A DNA stretch of 64,000 nucleotides from Austropuccinia psidii (taxonomy: Eukaryota > Basidiomycota > Pucciniomycetes > Pucciniales > Sphaerophragmiaceae): positions 79,439,785 through 79,503,784 of the forward strand of contig JALGQZ010000002.1 of the NCBI GenBank assembly GCA_023105745.1. Reading direction: 5' to 3'. The position numbers and the translations under genes are program-made. Under the pieces are notes generated by a model, which was given only the letters and a program-made list of their open reading frames with translations, was not told the DNA's origin and did not search any database. Below are positions 35,301-48,269 of the stretch, in pieces. Numbering within the stretch: position 1 is the stretch's first letter; each line of letters begins with the position of its first letter.

Positions 35301-37845
35301 TATCCTGAAATTGGTCTTTTCCCCTTCTAGACTCACTTTCTGAGGGATAAAGAAGAAAAAAAATATTATTAAATAAAATAGTCAATAAACAGACTTCATA
35401 AAGGTTACAGAAAAAGCCAAGGAGTAAATTTGATGTAAGGGATCTAAATATATTACTTAATTTACTTAAGATGATCTTTTGATTTTAAGATAAGATCATA
35501 CATAAATGGTCTCATTAATGTTTACAAGAAAACAAATTCATAAAGAAGAAGGCAAGGTGGCCTTTACTTACACCCCTCTTATACAACAGAAAGGATAAAG
35601 GGGGAGAGACTGAAGCTAAAGATAGAGGTTTTGAAAACAAATATGATTCAAGAGCGATCAGTTACAGATATTTTTAATATATCTTCATAGATAAGGTAAT
35701 AATATTTGAAAATTTATACCAATGTGTTTTCGTCTTCCATAATAACAAGGAACTATGTATCAATTTTCATAACAATTAGATAGCCTCCATCCAAAAAAGA
35801 TTAATTACTATATTAAAATCTTGTACTTTTTTCAATCTCAAGTCTAAGAATTTAATTATTTCAGAAATATGACTGTTGAAGCTCATAGAATAAAAAATTC
35901 TTGGTGATAATTTCAAAAACTTAATGTATGATCTCCTTATCTTATATTTTTGATTGAGCTATTATATGGGCTATCGAGAAATAATAGCTATTACATATTG
36001 TTAGAGTCTCAGGAGAACACATTTTTATTAAGAATTTTTCAGATGAATCAATATTCTCTATTTTTACAAAATAAAGGGTTCTTGAATTTATTTGTTGATT
36101 AAGGATGAATGAGGAACATGTGATACATAGACTAAGAAATCATTTCAAATTGAGGAATGTCAAAGAATAAAATAAGTATCACAAAAAGTAATTAAGCCCA
36201 ACTGCTGGAACATGAATACTTCAAATATCATTTTCTATTTATCTATACTTATATTTTTTTACTTCAAAAAAGTAGAAAATCCTCATTTATGTGCTCGATG
36301 ATAGATTTTCTGCACAAAAAAGTTTTTCAATAGTACTCTAAAAGATGATTATCTGGCACTAAAAAAAATAAGAAGCTTCATATAGAAAAATAAGTAAAAA
36401 TTATTAACTTGTGACTTGATTCACCCTGGATTTCCTTAGTAAGAAAGAATCATGTGACAAAAATGATCGAAATGATGAAATATATTGTAATTATGCTGCA
36501 GAAATGAGACTATAGATTATTGAAAATAGATATTATAATTCTAAAATAATTATATCTAGATAAATTTATTAATACAAAATACTTGGTAAATTTGAATTCA
36601 GATATTATTTTTGAAAATAGATAATTATTGAATATTTTTTCACTTAATAATAAAATAAGAATTAATAAATGTATTAATAACAATATTTAAACTATAATCA
36701 ACATAGATAATATTTATATTATAAAGCTTATAATTTAAAAAGCTTTGAGGAGAACTAACATATAATAACAAAAAGATAATTTTTCTGAATACCTGAGATC
36801 AGAATTTTAGAAGATTTTATTCCTAATTTGGTAGATACAGCTAGGTTTAGAGTCTGAGTAGAATATCCAAAATAGTAATATTACAAGTTTTACTATTTTT
36901 TACATGGATTGGATTTTTAAAAGAATTTTGAAAGATATAATATAAAACATTATAATATTCACAATTGATTTGGTGAATTTTCTAAAATGAGTCTTTTTTA
37001 TTGAATATTATTTGATTTTTGATTATACAATAAAGATTTATCTATATGGAGTTGATATTCTTATTTTTGTTGTTGTGCCTTCTTGAAAAAACAGCAGAAG
37101 AAGGGGTCCTTCAATGTTAAATACACTTTTTACTCTTTTCAAATCTCTCATTGAATCTGTGTATCAATTTCTTCTACTAGTATCAATAAATTTTGTGAGG
37201 TTTGGAGGTGCTTTCACCATCATATCTCAATCTTACACTATTTATTAGAGCTATCACTTCAGATTCAAATTGATGACAGAATAGGATTGAAAGTTGATCA
37301 ATATTTGTGGATTTTGATATTTGAAGCCTTAAAACACAATGATAAATAAATAAATTCTGTCTGTGATAAGTTGAACTTAATTTATGATTATTGTGTACCT
37401 TATATTTGATCTTGAATAAAATTTAAGTCTTACATACAATGACAGATCTGGAAGTGAATAAACAAAAGATTGTAATTGTCTCAGTAAGGCACCAAGAGTA
37501 CACAATTAAAAAGAAAATATATATTTTTTATGAATTGGTTTGTGATCCATCTTTTCTGTCAAAATAAACTATTTTTAGCTTCAAACAAGGATTAATAAGG
37601 GTTTAATTTAAAAATAGAGATGAATATTACATAATTCTTTGCTCAAGAAATATTGAAAGCTAAAGATCTAATTTGTAATTTGGACCATAATTAGTTCTGG
37701 GTTGTCAACTGGTATGATCATATTAATCAAATTCTCTCTATCTCTTATAGATTTTCTTTTAGCTTTTCTCATGCAGTAATTTTGTGATAAGCCTATTTTG
37801 AAATAAGCTTAAAGTCAACAAGATATGCACTTATTCTTGTAACAT
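32397..37845. other. Long AT-rich gene-less region
   Basis: No open frame of note and no recognisable element. An A-rich block with AAAAAATCC words lies at 32625-32880, roughly complementary in character to the T-rich repeat. An imperfect inverted repeat with AACCCAGGT/ACCTGGGTT arms lies at about 33958-33996. The rest looks like strongly decayed DNA. Confidence 0.5.
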
Positions 37846-37960
37846 GGTAGAATGTGTTATACAGCTTGCCACTATTAACTTTTCTTTCAACCGGTTTAAT
37901 AGCCTTTTTGGAAAGAGCTCCCTTTGTTGAGGTCTGGAAGACAGTATTGTCACAATAAAC
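37846..37960. repeat. Direct repeat, left copy
   Basis: About 110 bp including CATGGTAGAATGTG and TTGAGGTCTGGAAGACAG. A diverged copy lies in the same orientation at 39580-39705, on the other side of the solo LTR at 38158-39546. Origin unclear; possibly ends of an older repeat. Confidence 0.65.
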
Positions 37961-38157
37961 TGGTTACAAATATCATGGGCTTGATTCTTGATTGAGACAA
38001 GGGGAGGTCTGAATCAAAAAATCAAGATCACTGGGTTTTCCACTCCATTGGCATACAAGGGTTCTTCCCCATGGAGGTTCCTTTTAGGCTCCTGTTGTGA
38101 CTAATGTAGCTCCATGAGGATGAAATGGGTAATACCATCAACTACATGAACTTTGGG

Positions 38158-39546
38158 TGCCAGGCTTAGTCTAGAATAAAGCTATAATATAGTACATAAA
38201 ACCTTCATTCTGAGTGTGACATGGTAATTTTTGATAAAAAAATAGTTTTAATAATAGTAATAAGGGCTTGACTATGGATAATAGTGGTGGTGAGTGCTTC
38301 TGAAGGCCCAGGATAAACTGGTTATCAATTAATTAACTATGATAAGCAATAAAATACTAATATTATAGTATATCCTGTTTATTTTATAAGAGTATAATTT
38401 ATTTTGAACTTTGTACTACATAGGAATTTAAGAGAAGGATGGGGATTTCTCTTTTGGGAAGAGAAAGGTTGCTTTTTATCCTGAAAATAGGTAAAAGGTC
38501 CTCTGAACCTTTTCATATAGGAAGAGTGAAGGTTTTTCGCTTCCAAGGACTGGCTTGTTGCTCTTACCACACCTGTATATACTTTATTGGGCTAAGATGT
38601 GGCTTTGCAACCCCATCTGGGCAGTTCTCACCAATACAGGGTGGATATTTTCATCTGGGGACCACACAGACCTCTTATGATGTGTATGACACCTAGAATG
38701 CTGTACAGAACCTGTATGGGGACACAATATTGAAAAAACTATGAGGTATTGAAGGATAAAAAAGCTTCTTTGTACAATTGACACATCATATTCAAGGATA
38801 TGGAAATGTATCCCACACTAAAGGTGTATTGGCCCAACTGTGGGATTTTAACCTTGAAACTGCCATAAATTTGTCAGTTTTCAAGATATTGAGCTCAAAA
38901 TTTTTTCATTGTGTAGCCCTGGATCAGTTCTTCACAATGGTCCCTGATTAGGTATGGATAAAATTAAAAATAGAAAATCTATACCATTTTTAATTTCCAT
39001 CATTAAGATATTAATTTTTCTAAATTCCTGTATGAAACTTGTGTTATCCATAACTTTTGTTTTAGATGTGATATGTGTAAATGGATGGCACCATAAGATA
39101 GCCCTTATTGTGCTATTTCCAAAATTCTTCAGCTTTAATTATCCCACACCAAATCTGTAGAAGTTAGATGAGAGGTGAATATTCTATTTACCCTTATTTG
39201 GTTTTAATTTGGCCATAACTTCTGTATTTTTTATTCTAGCTTATTTTGGCTAGTACCATTAAACAGCCTTTACTGAGAGAGTTAATTTTAACACCAATTT
39301 GATAGAGTTCAGCCTCTTTCTCTAGATTTTAGCTGAGAGGTGAAAATTAAGGTTTATGCTCAGACATCACTTTGCGCCTGAATAACTTTGTTATTCTTTA
39401 TCCTGTGATTATGGGAGTAGTATATTTGGAAAGAGGTTATGTTTGTTTTTGTTATGATATTTTTTGGGCTGTTTTGGCACAGGTCCCCATTTTGGTGGTA
39501 TTTTGGCTGTCATTCTTGTGGTCTGGTTTTGAGTCACAGGCTGAAA
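38158..39546 (-). repeat. Solo LTR of the element D family (old copy)
   Basis: Homologous through most of its length to the D LTRs, beginning TGCCAGG (degraded TGTCAGG) and ending near GAGTCACAGGCTGAAA. The flanks TTGGG (38153-38157) and TCGGG (39547-39551) look like a 5-bp target duplication with one change. No internal region is attached. Orientation matches D. Confidence 0.75.
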
Positions 39547-39579
39547 TCGGGACACAGTTCCACAAACCCAGGGGTAATT

Positions 39580-39705
39580 TCACATGGTGGAATGTGATCT
39601 GCAACTTTCAAGTATTAAACTGTCTGTCAACTGGTTTGATATTATTTTTGGCAAGAGTTCCCTTTTTTGAGGTCTGGCAGACAGCATTGTTACAATACTC
39701 CAAAT
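39580..39705. repeat. Direct repeat, right copy
   Basis: Diverged partner of the segment at 37846-37960; shares CATGGTGGAATGTGAT and TTGAGGTCTGGCAGACAG. Confidence 0.65.
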
Positions 39706-40115
39706 TGCATATATATCCACATATTTAGGTAACTAAATATCTTACAGCTATGTCATCCAAGGGAGCATTTATGTAATATTGATTGATTAAACCAATGGTT
39801 AGGTTAATTGAAAACTTGCACTTATCAGATTTTGACATAAATAGGAGTTTAAGCCTACTTGAGAAGTTTTTGATGTGATAAACTGGGGTTTCTGTAAGTT
39901 AAAGTTATTAAAAATTATTTCAAGATTGTTATTCTGAAGTAAATTTGAGTTTAGATATAATTAAAATAATTTCAAGTAAGTATTACCAATCACAAGGAGC
40001 TTTTACTTATAATATATATCAAATGATTTGTGAAGCTTTTTTAACCTTTTCGGGTATGTGGTGATATCTAAAAGAAATACAGAAGTATCAATATACTGAA
40101 CATAAACTACTCATA
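39706..40115. other. Spacer, nothing recognised
   Basis: AT-rich sequence between the direct repeat and the presumed Copia LTR. No gene or known repeat seen. Confidence 0.4.
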
Positions 40116-40480
40116 AGCTAGTCTGGGTATATCTAATCATAAAAGAAATAAATTAATAATAGTAAATAACTCCTATGTAATCAATTTTCTTCCTCATAGC
40201 CCCATTGGGTTTATACTCATCATCACCAGTACTTAAGGATACCAATGATTATTATTTGTGTATATGGACCTGATAGATCCTCTAATATAAAGTAGATTCA
40301 TCCCTCAGATGTTTTAAATTTACTCAATTTTTTCTGTTTTATTTCTCTCCTGTTTCCAGGTTCACTGTGTTCCTCTCTATCCCTGCATTTCATAAGCACT
40401 TAAGACCTACATTTTCTAGCCCCTTTGAAGTTGTATGATATTTTGGATTATGAGACTGGGTTTTTAATTCGATAGATACT
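40116..40480 (+). repeat. Copia 5' LTR (approximate)
   Basis: Matches 62688-63000 with substantial divergence. Limits are estimates. No TG...CA ends could be fixed. Confidence 0.5.
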
Positions 40481-40489
40481 AGCTTCTGA

Positions 40490-42265
40490 AATGAATGAAA
40501 AGAAGTGAGAGCTACAAGAGAAACACAAACTCACCAGTTCCAGCTATTTGGATTGGAAGCCTCAAATTGAAAATCTTCTACCTCTTCTTGGATATTATTA
40601 CCTCATCACCAACACTGAAACAGAGGAGGCAGCCACATTAGAAGATAAACCAAATCTTTATAGGAAATAAAAAGCTCTAGCTTTTCTTTTCCTCAACTGT
40701 GTTTTCAGATTAGCCAGCCAGGTCTTTCTAGAGTTATCTGATGACACCAATCTCTTCTGCAAAGCCCTTCACAAGAGATTCCCCCTCAAGACCATCCAAA
40801 ATCAGACTTTATATATCAGAAAAATCCCTTCCTGAAATCTATCCTAAGGAAAGGTTGAAGACAACATCAATGATTTAATTGATGTTACTCGAAATTCATT
40901 TGGCCTCATTGATGAATCTAGCACCAATACCTCTTTCCTTATAGACTCAACAATTTCCATATGGTAATAATCAACTTAATATCGCACCTCAAAATCATTG
41001 GAGAAGTTCTCCTTGAAAATTTTGAGATCTCAAAAACACCATCTCTAAAAAACATATGAGAAGAATTCAGATTATCCTCCCAAAAACAATAGCACAACAT
41101 TCAAAATTCTAAAGTGCATCTTTTCTCTCAAAAAAGTTCAACCCCAAACCTAAAAAACAATAAATCCAATTAGGAAACTTAAAAACTATGGCATTTCTTA
41201 TCACCTGGTTGGCATGATCCTTTGACCCAAAACAAGGAAGAATACTGTAGCTACCTAAAAAAAGTAAGATTATCATTGTACCCAAAACCTTTAACTTATC
41301 CATGAAAAAGGAGCAAATAATTCTTGACTCTGGAGCCACTGACCCTATCTTCAATAATCAAAAGTACTTCATAAATTTAAAGTAATCCCCAATAAAGATC
41401 TTACTTTCCAATTTTTCTGGAATCATGGCCCTAGGGATTGGAACAGTCAATCTAGATCTCACTCAAATGAATGACATTATCAAAGTATCCTTACTCTGTT
41501 TGGAATTATCCAACAACCTCCTTAGAATGAATACTTTTTTCAAACATAGTTTTACTCTACTTTCCTTCCAAGAAAAATGCTTCAAGATGATTGATGGTAG
41601 GAATAGGATTATCCTTTATTAAAATTAATAATCCAGAAGCCTAATAAGCAACAAAAACAAAAAAATTGCCGCATTAATTACCTTGACTATTCCCTCAAAT
41701 CTGATATTGCTTTACAGAGCTAGTGGCAATTAATTGATTGAATATTTAAGGAAAATTTATCCTAAATTAAATCTGAATAACTCCCTTGTCTCACATTTAC
41801 TCTCTTAATAATGGAAGAAACTCCCTTTCAAGGATAATTTCCAGAAGCTTTTTCCTATTTAAAATACCTTCAAGCAGATTTTTGCAGTCCCATCTATCCT
41901 GATCCAGTCTCCAGTTCCAAGTGATTCTTTGAGCTGTGCAATATTATTCACAATACTTCTGGGTATTCTTCCTCAAAGCTAAATAAGAAGCCGAGCTCTT
42001 TATTCAAGACCCAATTCTAAAAATCAACAACTTATCCAATTTGAAAATATGGAATATAGTTTCTGATAATGGATCAAAATTCAAAAAATAAGTGTTATCT
42101 TCCTTATTATTGAAAGAAGGAATTTATCACTTGAAAGCCACTCCCTAAACTACAGAAAATACTCCAGTTTCTAAAAGAGGGAATTAAACATCAATAAATA
42201 AAGAAGGATTTATTGCCAAAGACTTGGGTCTTCCCCTTTCCTCCTGGGCTGAAGAAGTGAATACT
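40490..42265 (+). pseudogene. Copia gag, protease and integrase N-part (decayed)
   Basis: Reading through stops, the first part gives a Copia-type Gag (YLDWKPQIENLLPLLGYYYL and following, 40535-40900). The protease signature ILDSGATDPIF is at about 41310-41350. The integrase core follows, with a catalytic-site match SDNGSKFK at about 42065 and a GIYHLKATP stretch downstream, ending at SWAEEVN where the solo LTR inserts. Numerous stops and frameshifts; non-functional. Plus strand, oldest layer of the nest. Confidence 0.75.
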
Positions 42266-43549
42266 TGTCAGGTTGAATCTATGAAAAGGTGATAATAGAT
42301 GTATTTACAGCCTAAACTATGACTGTGAAACAGTAAAATTAATTATAAAAGGTTTAATTGATGATAATAAAGGTTAATAATAAGATATTCAGGGCTTTAC
42401 TATTGAGAAATAGTGGTGGTGAGCACTGTTGAAAGCCCTGGGTGCAGCTTTACCTGTTGGGTTACAATAATAAAGACTACAATCATTAAAAGTATAATTA
42501 TACCTGATTATTTTCAAAGAGTATAACTGTTTTTGAAATTTTTACTACATAGGAATTCAAGAGAAGGATGAGGAAACCTTTTCTAGTGGAGAAAAGGTCC
42601 CTTTTTATCCTAAAATTGGGTGAAAAAGGCTACTAGACCTTTCCACATAGAGGAAGTGAATATTTTTTACTTCCAAGGACTGGCTTGTGGCTATCACAAG
42701 GCCTGTATAGCCTGTATTGGGCTTAGATGTGGTTTTGAAACCACATCTGGGCAGTTTTTACTAATACAGGGTGAGAATTTTCATCTGGGGACCACATAGC
42801 CCTCTTCTGACGTGTATGACGCATAGAATTCTGTACAGAACCGGCTTCTTTGTCTGTTTGACACCTCATAATCATAATTATGGGAGAATATCCCACAGTA
42901 AGGCTGTATTGATCTAATTGTGGGAGTTTGACCTTAAAATTGCCATAAATTTGTCAGTTTTGTGTATCCCTGGATGTGTTCTACACCATGGTACCTCATT
43001 TGGTATGGCTATCATTGATTATGGCAAAGTTATGCCATGTACAAGAGTTTTTGTACATATGTATGGAGCTCATTTTCCCCATAACTTTTGTTATAGATGA
43101 GATATGGGGAAATGAATGGTGGCATCAGATAGCTGTGATTTTGCTCTTTCCAAAAAGGCCCCACTTGAGGTGTCTCACACTAAATCTGTAGAAGTCAGAT
43201 GAGAGGTGAATATTTTATTCCCCCTTATTTGACCTTATTTTGGTCATAACTTCAGTAATTCTGATACTAGCTCAATTTTGTTAGTACCATTGGATAGAAC
43301 TTACTTAGAGCTTCATTTTGAGTACCCATTTGATGGGTTTAAGGTTTATGCTCAGCAACAACTATGTTATTCCTTGTCCTATGATGGTGGGACTTGTATA
43401 TTTGGAAAGAGGTGAGTTTCCTCTTTTCTTTGATACTTTTGCTACCTGGTTTGGCTCAGCTCAATGTTTTGGTGGTATCTTGGCTCTACCATTGGTTTAC
43501 GGTATTTGGCTGTCATGCTTGTGGTCTAGTTTTGAATCACAGGCTTACA
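42266..43549 (-). repeat. Solo LTR of the element D family with intact TSD
   Basis: 1284 bp beginning TGTCAGG and ending CTTACA in plus orientation, homologous to the D LTRs and in the same orientation. The target duplication ATACT is perfect (42261-42265 and 43550-43554). It interrupts the Copia integrase codons for WAEEVNT/SVYLENL. A solo LTR arises by recombination between the two LTRs of a full element. Confidence 0.92.
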
Positions 43550-43554
43550 ATACT

Positions 43555-44638
43555 TCTGTATACCTAGAAAATCTCACTACTCATATTTCCATCTGATTTG
43601 AAAAGCCTTATGGAAAACGTAATAAGAGAAAACCAACTGTCAAGAAATTAAAACCATTTTGATTCCATGCAATTGTTCTTAAAAATAATTCAGATGGGGG
43701 TCTTATACAGAGGGATAAAGTGAATCTTTTTATGTAATGGAGAGGGAAATTCCAGTGAAAGGATTCTGGATAAAGAAAAAGGTAGCATAATAATTTCTCA
43801 CCAGTGCAAGTTAAATACAACTATTTTTCCTTTTCAAAATTCATCCTCTCCAGTGAAAGACTCCTCTTTACTCTTTTAATCAATACCTTCTCCATACTCT
43901 AATCTGTCTGCCCCCACCCCTTCCTCTTTACCCATTGATTCCACTATGGTATATGAACAAATAACTGACTATCCTCTTCCTAAAGAGTATTTTGAAGACT
44001 ATAGCCAACCAGCTTCAAGCTCTCCCCTGGTAGAATAAGAACCAAACCCTCCCCCCCACAAAGGGTACGCCTGGCTTCCCAAAAACCAAATTGACTCCTC
44101 TAAAGGAATATTTTGAAATGTTGGAGATTCTCAAAACATACTCATTAAAACAAGAAGAAAACAACATTCAACTAATTCCGAATTCTCCTTCTTTCCTGAC
44201 CCTAAAGGTTATCAACAAGAAATATCTTTTCAAGAAAAATAAACATTGGATAAACACCATCAACATAGAAATCAACAGCATGACCAATCATAAATTCTGG
44301 AGTCCAGCACCACCTACCAAAAATATCAAAGCTCTATCAGATATCTGGGTATCTAAGAAGAACACAGATGAACATGGAGATATCATAAGATTCAAAGCCA
44401 AACTTTATGATAGAGGATTAAATAAAACAGAAGGGATGGAGTATGATGAAGCTTTTTTGGCCACAGGAAGGCTTACTTCTCTAAAATTTCTCCTAACCCT
44501 CTTTTCTATCAATCAATGTAAGGCTTATCATATGGGTTGAGCCTTTGCTCCAATATATTAACTACACCAAGGATCTGAAATTTCATTGATTCCTGGGCCT
44601 CTCAAATCACCCACCACATCATTTTTGATTTTTCACTG
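43555..44638 (+). pseudogene. Copia integrase end and reverse transcriptase start (decayed)
   Basis: Continues the integrase after the solo LTR (SVYLENLTTHIS, then KPTVKKLKPFWFHAIV), a Ser/Pro-rich linker, and a 149-codon open stretch at 44091-44540. The latter matches the start of Copia reverse transcriptase (NHKFWSPAPP, DIWVSKKNTDEHGDIIRFKA, EGMEYDEAF). Shortly after (a stop then AFAPIY) the sequence is cut by element D at TSD CACTG. The rest of RT is missing, so an internal deletion preceded or accompanied decay. Confidence 0.8.
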
Positions 44639-46047
44639 TGTCAGGGTGATTCTATGATGTAGCTTCAAAATGATAATAAAGGCTATAAGTCTGAGTGTTT
44701 CACGAAAATGATGATGATTAATTAATTATGAGATTGTTCAAAGGGCTATACTAAAAGAATTTAGTGATGGTGAGTGCTATTGATAGCCCTGGGTGCAGTC
44801 TTTACCTGTTGGTTTACAATAATAAAACCTACAATAGTTACAATTATAATTGTACCTGTTTAATTCTAAGGGTAAAAATTCTTTCAGAAGCTATACCACA
44901 TAAAAATATTGAGAGAAGGATGATGGGTTGGCCTTCTGGTGAGGAAGGGCTTCCTTTTATCTTGTTCCAGGAGGTTGTTTACCTCTGAACACGACCACAG
45001 AGTGAAAGTTTTCACTACTGTGGGCTGGTTTGTGGTTCTAAACATTCAATAAAAACTTTTATTGGGGGGAAATGTGGTTTTAGAACCACAAGTTGTCATT
45101 TTTACCCTATACAGGGTGAAGATTATCACAAATGGAGCTTACAGGTGTGTTATGGTGCTTCTGATGTGCCAGAAGCTATACATAACCTGTATGGACCCCT
45201 GTATTTGAATGAAATATGAGGTAATGAAGTATAAAAAGGCTTATTTGTCTATTTGATACCTCATAATCATACTTATAGGATTTTATCCCACAGTAAAGCT
45301 GTATTGGTCCAAATGTGAAACTTTAACCTTAAACCTGCTATGAATTTGTCAGTTTTTGAAATATTAAGCTCAAAGTTGGTTCATTGTATATCCCTTTATG
45401 GGATCTACACAATAGTAACTCATTTTTCATGGTTAAAATTAAATATGGCAAAGTTATGCCATGTTCAATTTTAGTTATCCAAGTATATGATTATCTTGAG
45501 ATCTGTATGGAACTTGTTTGCCCCATAACGTTTGCTCTAGATGAGATATGGGGAAATGGATGGCACCATCAGATAAACTTGATTTTTATCTTTCCCAAAT
45601 AACCCCTCTTTAAGTATCTCAAACTAAAATTGTAGAAGTTAGATGAGAGGTGAATATTCTGTCCACCCTTATTTGACCTTATTTTGGCCATAAATTCTGT
45701 GATTTTGGTGTGAGCTCAATTTTACTAGTACCATTGGATAGCCCTTGCTTAGAGCTGAAACTTGAATACCCATTTTCTGGGGTTAAGCATCTTCCTATGT
45801 ATTTCAGATGGGAGGTGAAAATTAAGGTTTATGCTCAGCAACAACTTTGAGAAGGAATAACTTTGTTATTCTTTGTCCTATGATGATGGGACTTGTATAT
45901 TTGTAAAGAGGTGAGTATCCTCTTTCCTTTGATTCCTTTTGAGCCTGTTTGGATCAGCTCTATGTTTTGGTGGTATTTTGCTCTACCATTGGTTTATGGT
46001 ATTCTGGCAGTCATGATTGTGCTCTGGTTTTGAGTCACAGGCTGACA
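44639..46047 (-). repeat. Element D 3' LTR
   Basis: 1409 bp, TGTCAGCC...CCCTGACA on the minus strand. Flanked on its outer side by CACTG. Confidence 0.92.
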
Positions 46048-46063
46048 TACCCTCCCTCTAAAA
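46048..46063 (-). promoter_or_regulatory. Element D polypurine tract
   Basis: Minus strand reads TTTTAGAGGGAGGGTA immediately before the LTR start, fitting a PPT. Confidence 0.7.
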
Positions 46064-46069
46064 AAAGGC

Positions 46070-48067
46070 TCATAGTTGATGAGACTTTCCTGTCTTCTTT
46101 AAATTACTAGTGTGGCTCATGTGACCTTGAGCCAACAACTTTATTGTGGTCATATCCTCCCTGTCTGGTGGTTTATGCTTCAAACCATCCAGATGTTTGG
46201 TCATTGGTTTCCTTCTTTTTAAGTGGACTGAACCAATTTCCTTTGTTCCATGGCTCTTAAATTCAACCAAATATTCCTCATTGGGGTTAGGTTCACTGTA
46301 TGAATCATTTCCACAGCCATCTGAAACACTATCAGAGTCAGATTCATGACCTTCTTGGTCTTTTCTTGTTTCTTTCTCTCTTTCCAATATCTCTTCCCTG
46401 TTTTTGGGAAAATTGTCTGCATAGTGATTGGGTGATTCACAGTTGTCAAATTCTATTGTGATTTCAGATTCTGAATCATGAGTTTCTTTGGCTTCCAGGG
46501 TTGGATTCTCCCTGTTATCCCCAGTACTATGGGTATTGTATCTACCAATAGATGTTCTAATCCTTATTTCTGCCAAAATAGTTGATATCTCATTCAAGTT
46601 TGATTCTTTGGAGAATATGCATTTTACTGCATGCTCTCAGTCTCCTGGTAGCTTGGTCAACAGTTTGTGATTTCTCATTTCTGTTGTTATGTGAGGGTCA
46701 ATGGCTATTAGCCTTTTTGACTGTCTCAGAAACCAATAATATGGATCTTTTTCCACTGTGTATTTATCATTTCCAAATGAAAGGAATTTTTGCCATATCC
46801 ATGTATCATTTCTGTGCTGTTGGATTATTTGGCTCTTCCACCATGGCCAGCTTCTTCTGCCATGGATTTATTTCATTTCTGTGTACCTAATACTAGCATG
46901 AACTTTAAGTGCTGTATTTAATCTAGTAGTAATCCAGTAATCTGGTATGCTTGGTACATCTATTAAGAGTCCATCAATATAATCAATGAGTTCCATGTGA
47001 TCATATTCTCCTACAACAGAGAATTTTGGCCATCTTGAGGCCTCTGGAAGCTGTTTCAGTGCTTCCTTCTCTGAATAAGACATGTTATATCCATTTTGGT
47101 ATTGTGATGAGGATCTTGGCTTATTCTCCAACAAGGAATCTGGTTTGATTTCTTCCTGGTGGTATGAATTATCCAAAACATTGCCTTGTGTTTGGGGTTT
47201 TATGCTTTGGAAGACATTGAAAAATTTGTAAATATATTTATCCAGCTATTCCCTATCCCTTTTTCAGTGAGATTTCTGCTCCAAGACTTGATTTAGTCTT
47301 CTTATTCTCTCTTCTGAGGCTTTACTTAATTTAGTATAATACTATTGAAGGGTATTAATAGTTTATGTTTGTAAGATATAAACATCTTGTAACCTTGAAA
47401 TATTTTCATGGAGTCTTTCAAAATCTTTTTGAGCTTGCTCTACCAATTGGGAGAGTTGTAACCATAGAGTATTACTACTTATGGTACTCTCAGGGGTCGC
47501 AAAATTGTGTTTAATCTGAGTGGAGATATTATTCCTTATTATAGGGCTTCTAGCTTCATTAAAAGTATTTAAAACCTTTTGTGGTTTTTTTTGTACTTCT
47601 TTTGGAAGGTCCAACAATTTCTGGATCATAGGATCTGACTCTTTCTTCCTCGGGTTTAAAGAAGTCTTGCTCTTTCCCTATGATTCTCTCCCTCTCCTGG
47701 ATTCCACCTGGGATTGGAAAGTATGGTGACTCTTGGTCACTGATCTATTGGTGCCTGAGTGGTGTGAAGCCACTAAGGAGTTTGGTTGGTTGACCACTCC
47801 TTGTAAGCCTGAAAGAGTCAGAGTATGATCTCTATGGTTCTATTGCTCTTCTATGATAAGCTCTTTGAAGAATATATCTTTGAGGGAAATCTTCTGAATA
47901 CTTTCTACAAGTTCTTTCTAGTGGAGCTCTAGGTTAAATTCCCTGTCTTCCATTCTCCATTGGAGAAGTTCTTTCAAGATTTGATGGGTTAGAATAAGCT
48001 GTTCTATGCAAGTCATTCATGGAGTTTTGCTTTTGGAAACCATTTTTGAAGGGGTAGGAAGGTCCAT
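46070..48067 (-). pseudogene. Element D gag (decayed, no pol)
   Basis: The probable start is ATG at 48067-48065 (MDLPTPSKMV). A coiled-coil-prone region (47363-47629) is followed by the capsid (46868-47176 and onward). Its landmarks align with Gag of element B: RWPKFSVVGEYDHMELIDYI against [16 protein letters not shown], then SWPWWKSQII, and IRIRTSIGR against IITRTRIGK. The zinc-knuckle region is degraded (NCESPNHYADNF keeps only some ligands). A long acidic segment follows, and the frame ends at 46070. Several in-frame stops (near 48010, 47920, 47850, 46870 and 46600) show it is inactive. Packaging and replication would have needed enzymes from a related element; that is inference. Confidence 0.8.
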
Positions 48068-48269
48068 TTTTTCATGTCTTATGACTTTAAACAGCTTCAA
48101 CTTCCCACCTTTCCAGGCCTCTGTTCCTTCTTATTGTTGATTCTCTTGCTAAGGAATAATCCCTTGGAACACCAAGTTCTCTGGAATGAGGTGGTATCAT
48201 TTCTGATTTGTAAGGTGAGGGTTTTATCTAGTTGGTTAAATCCCTGTTTTGTTAGGAATCAATAAGTCA

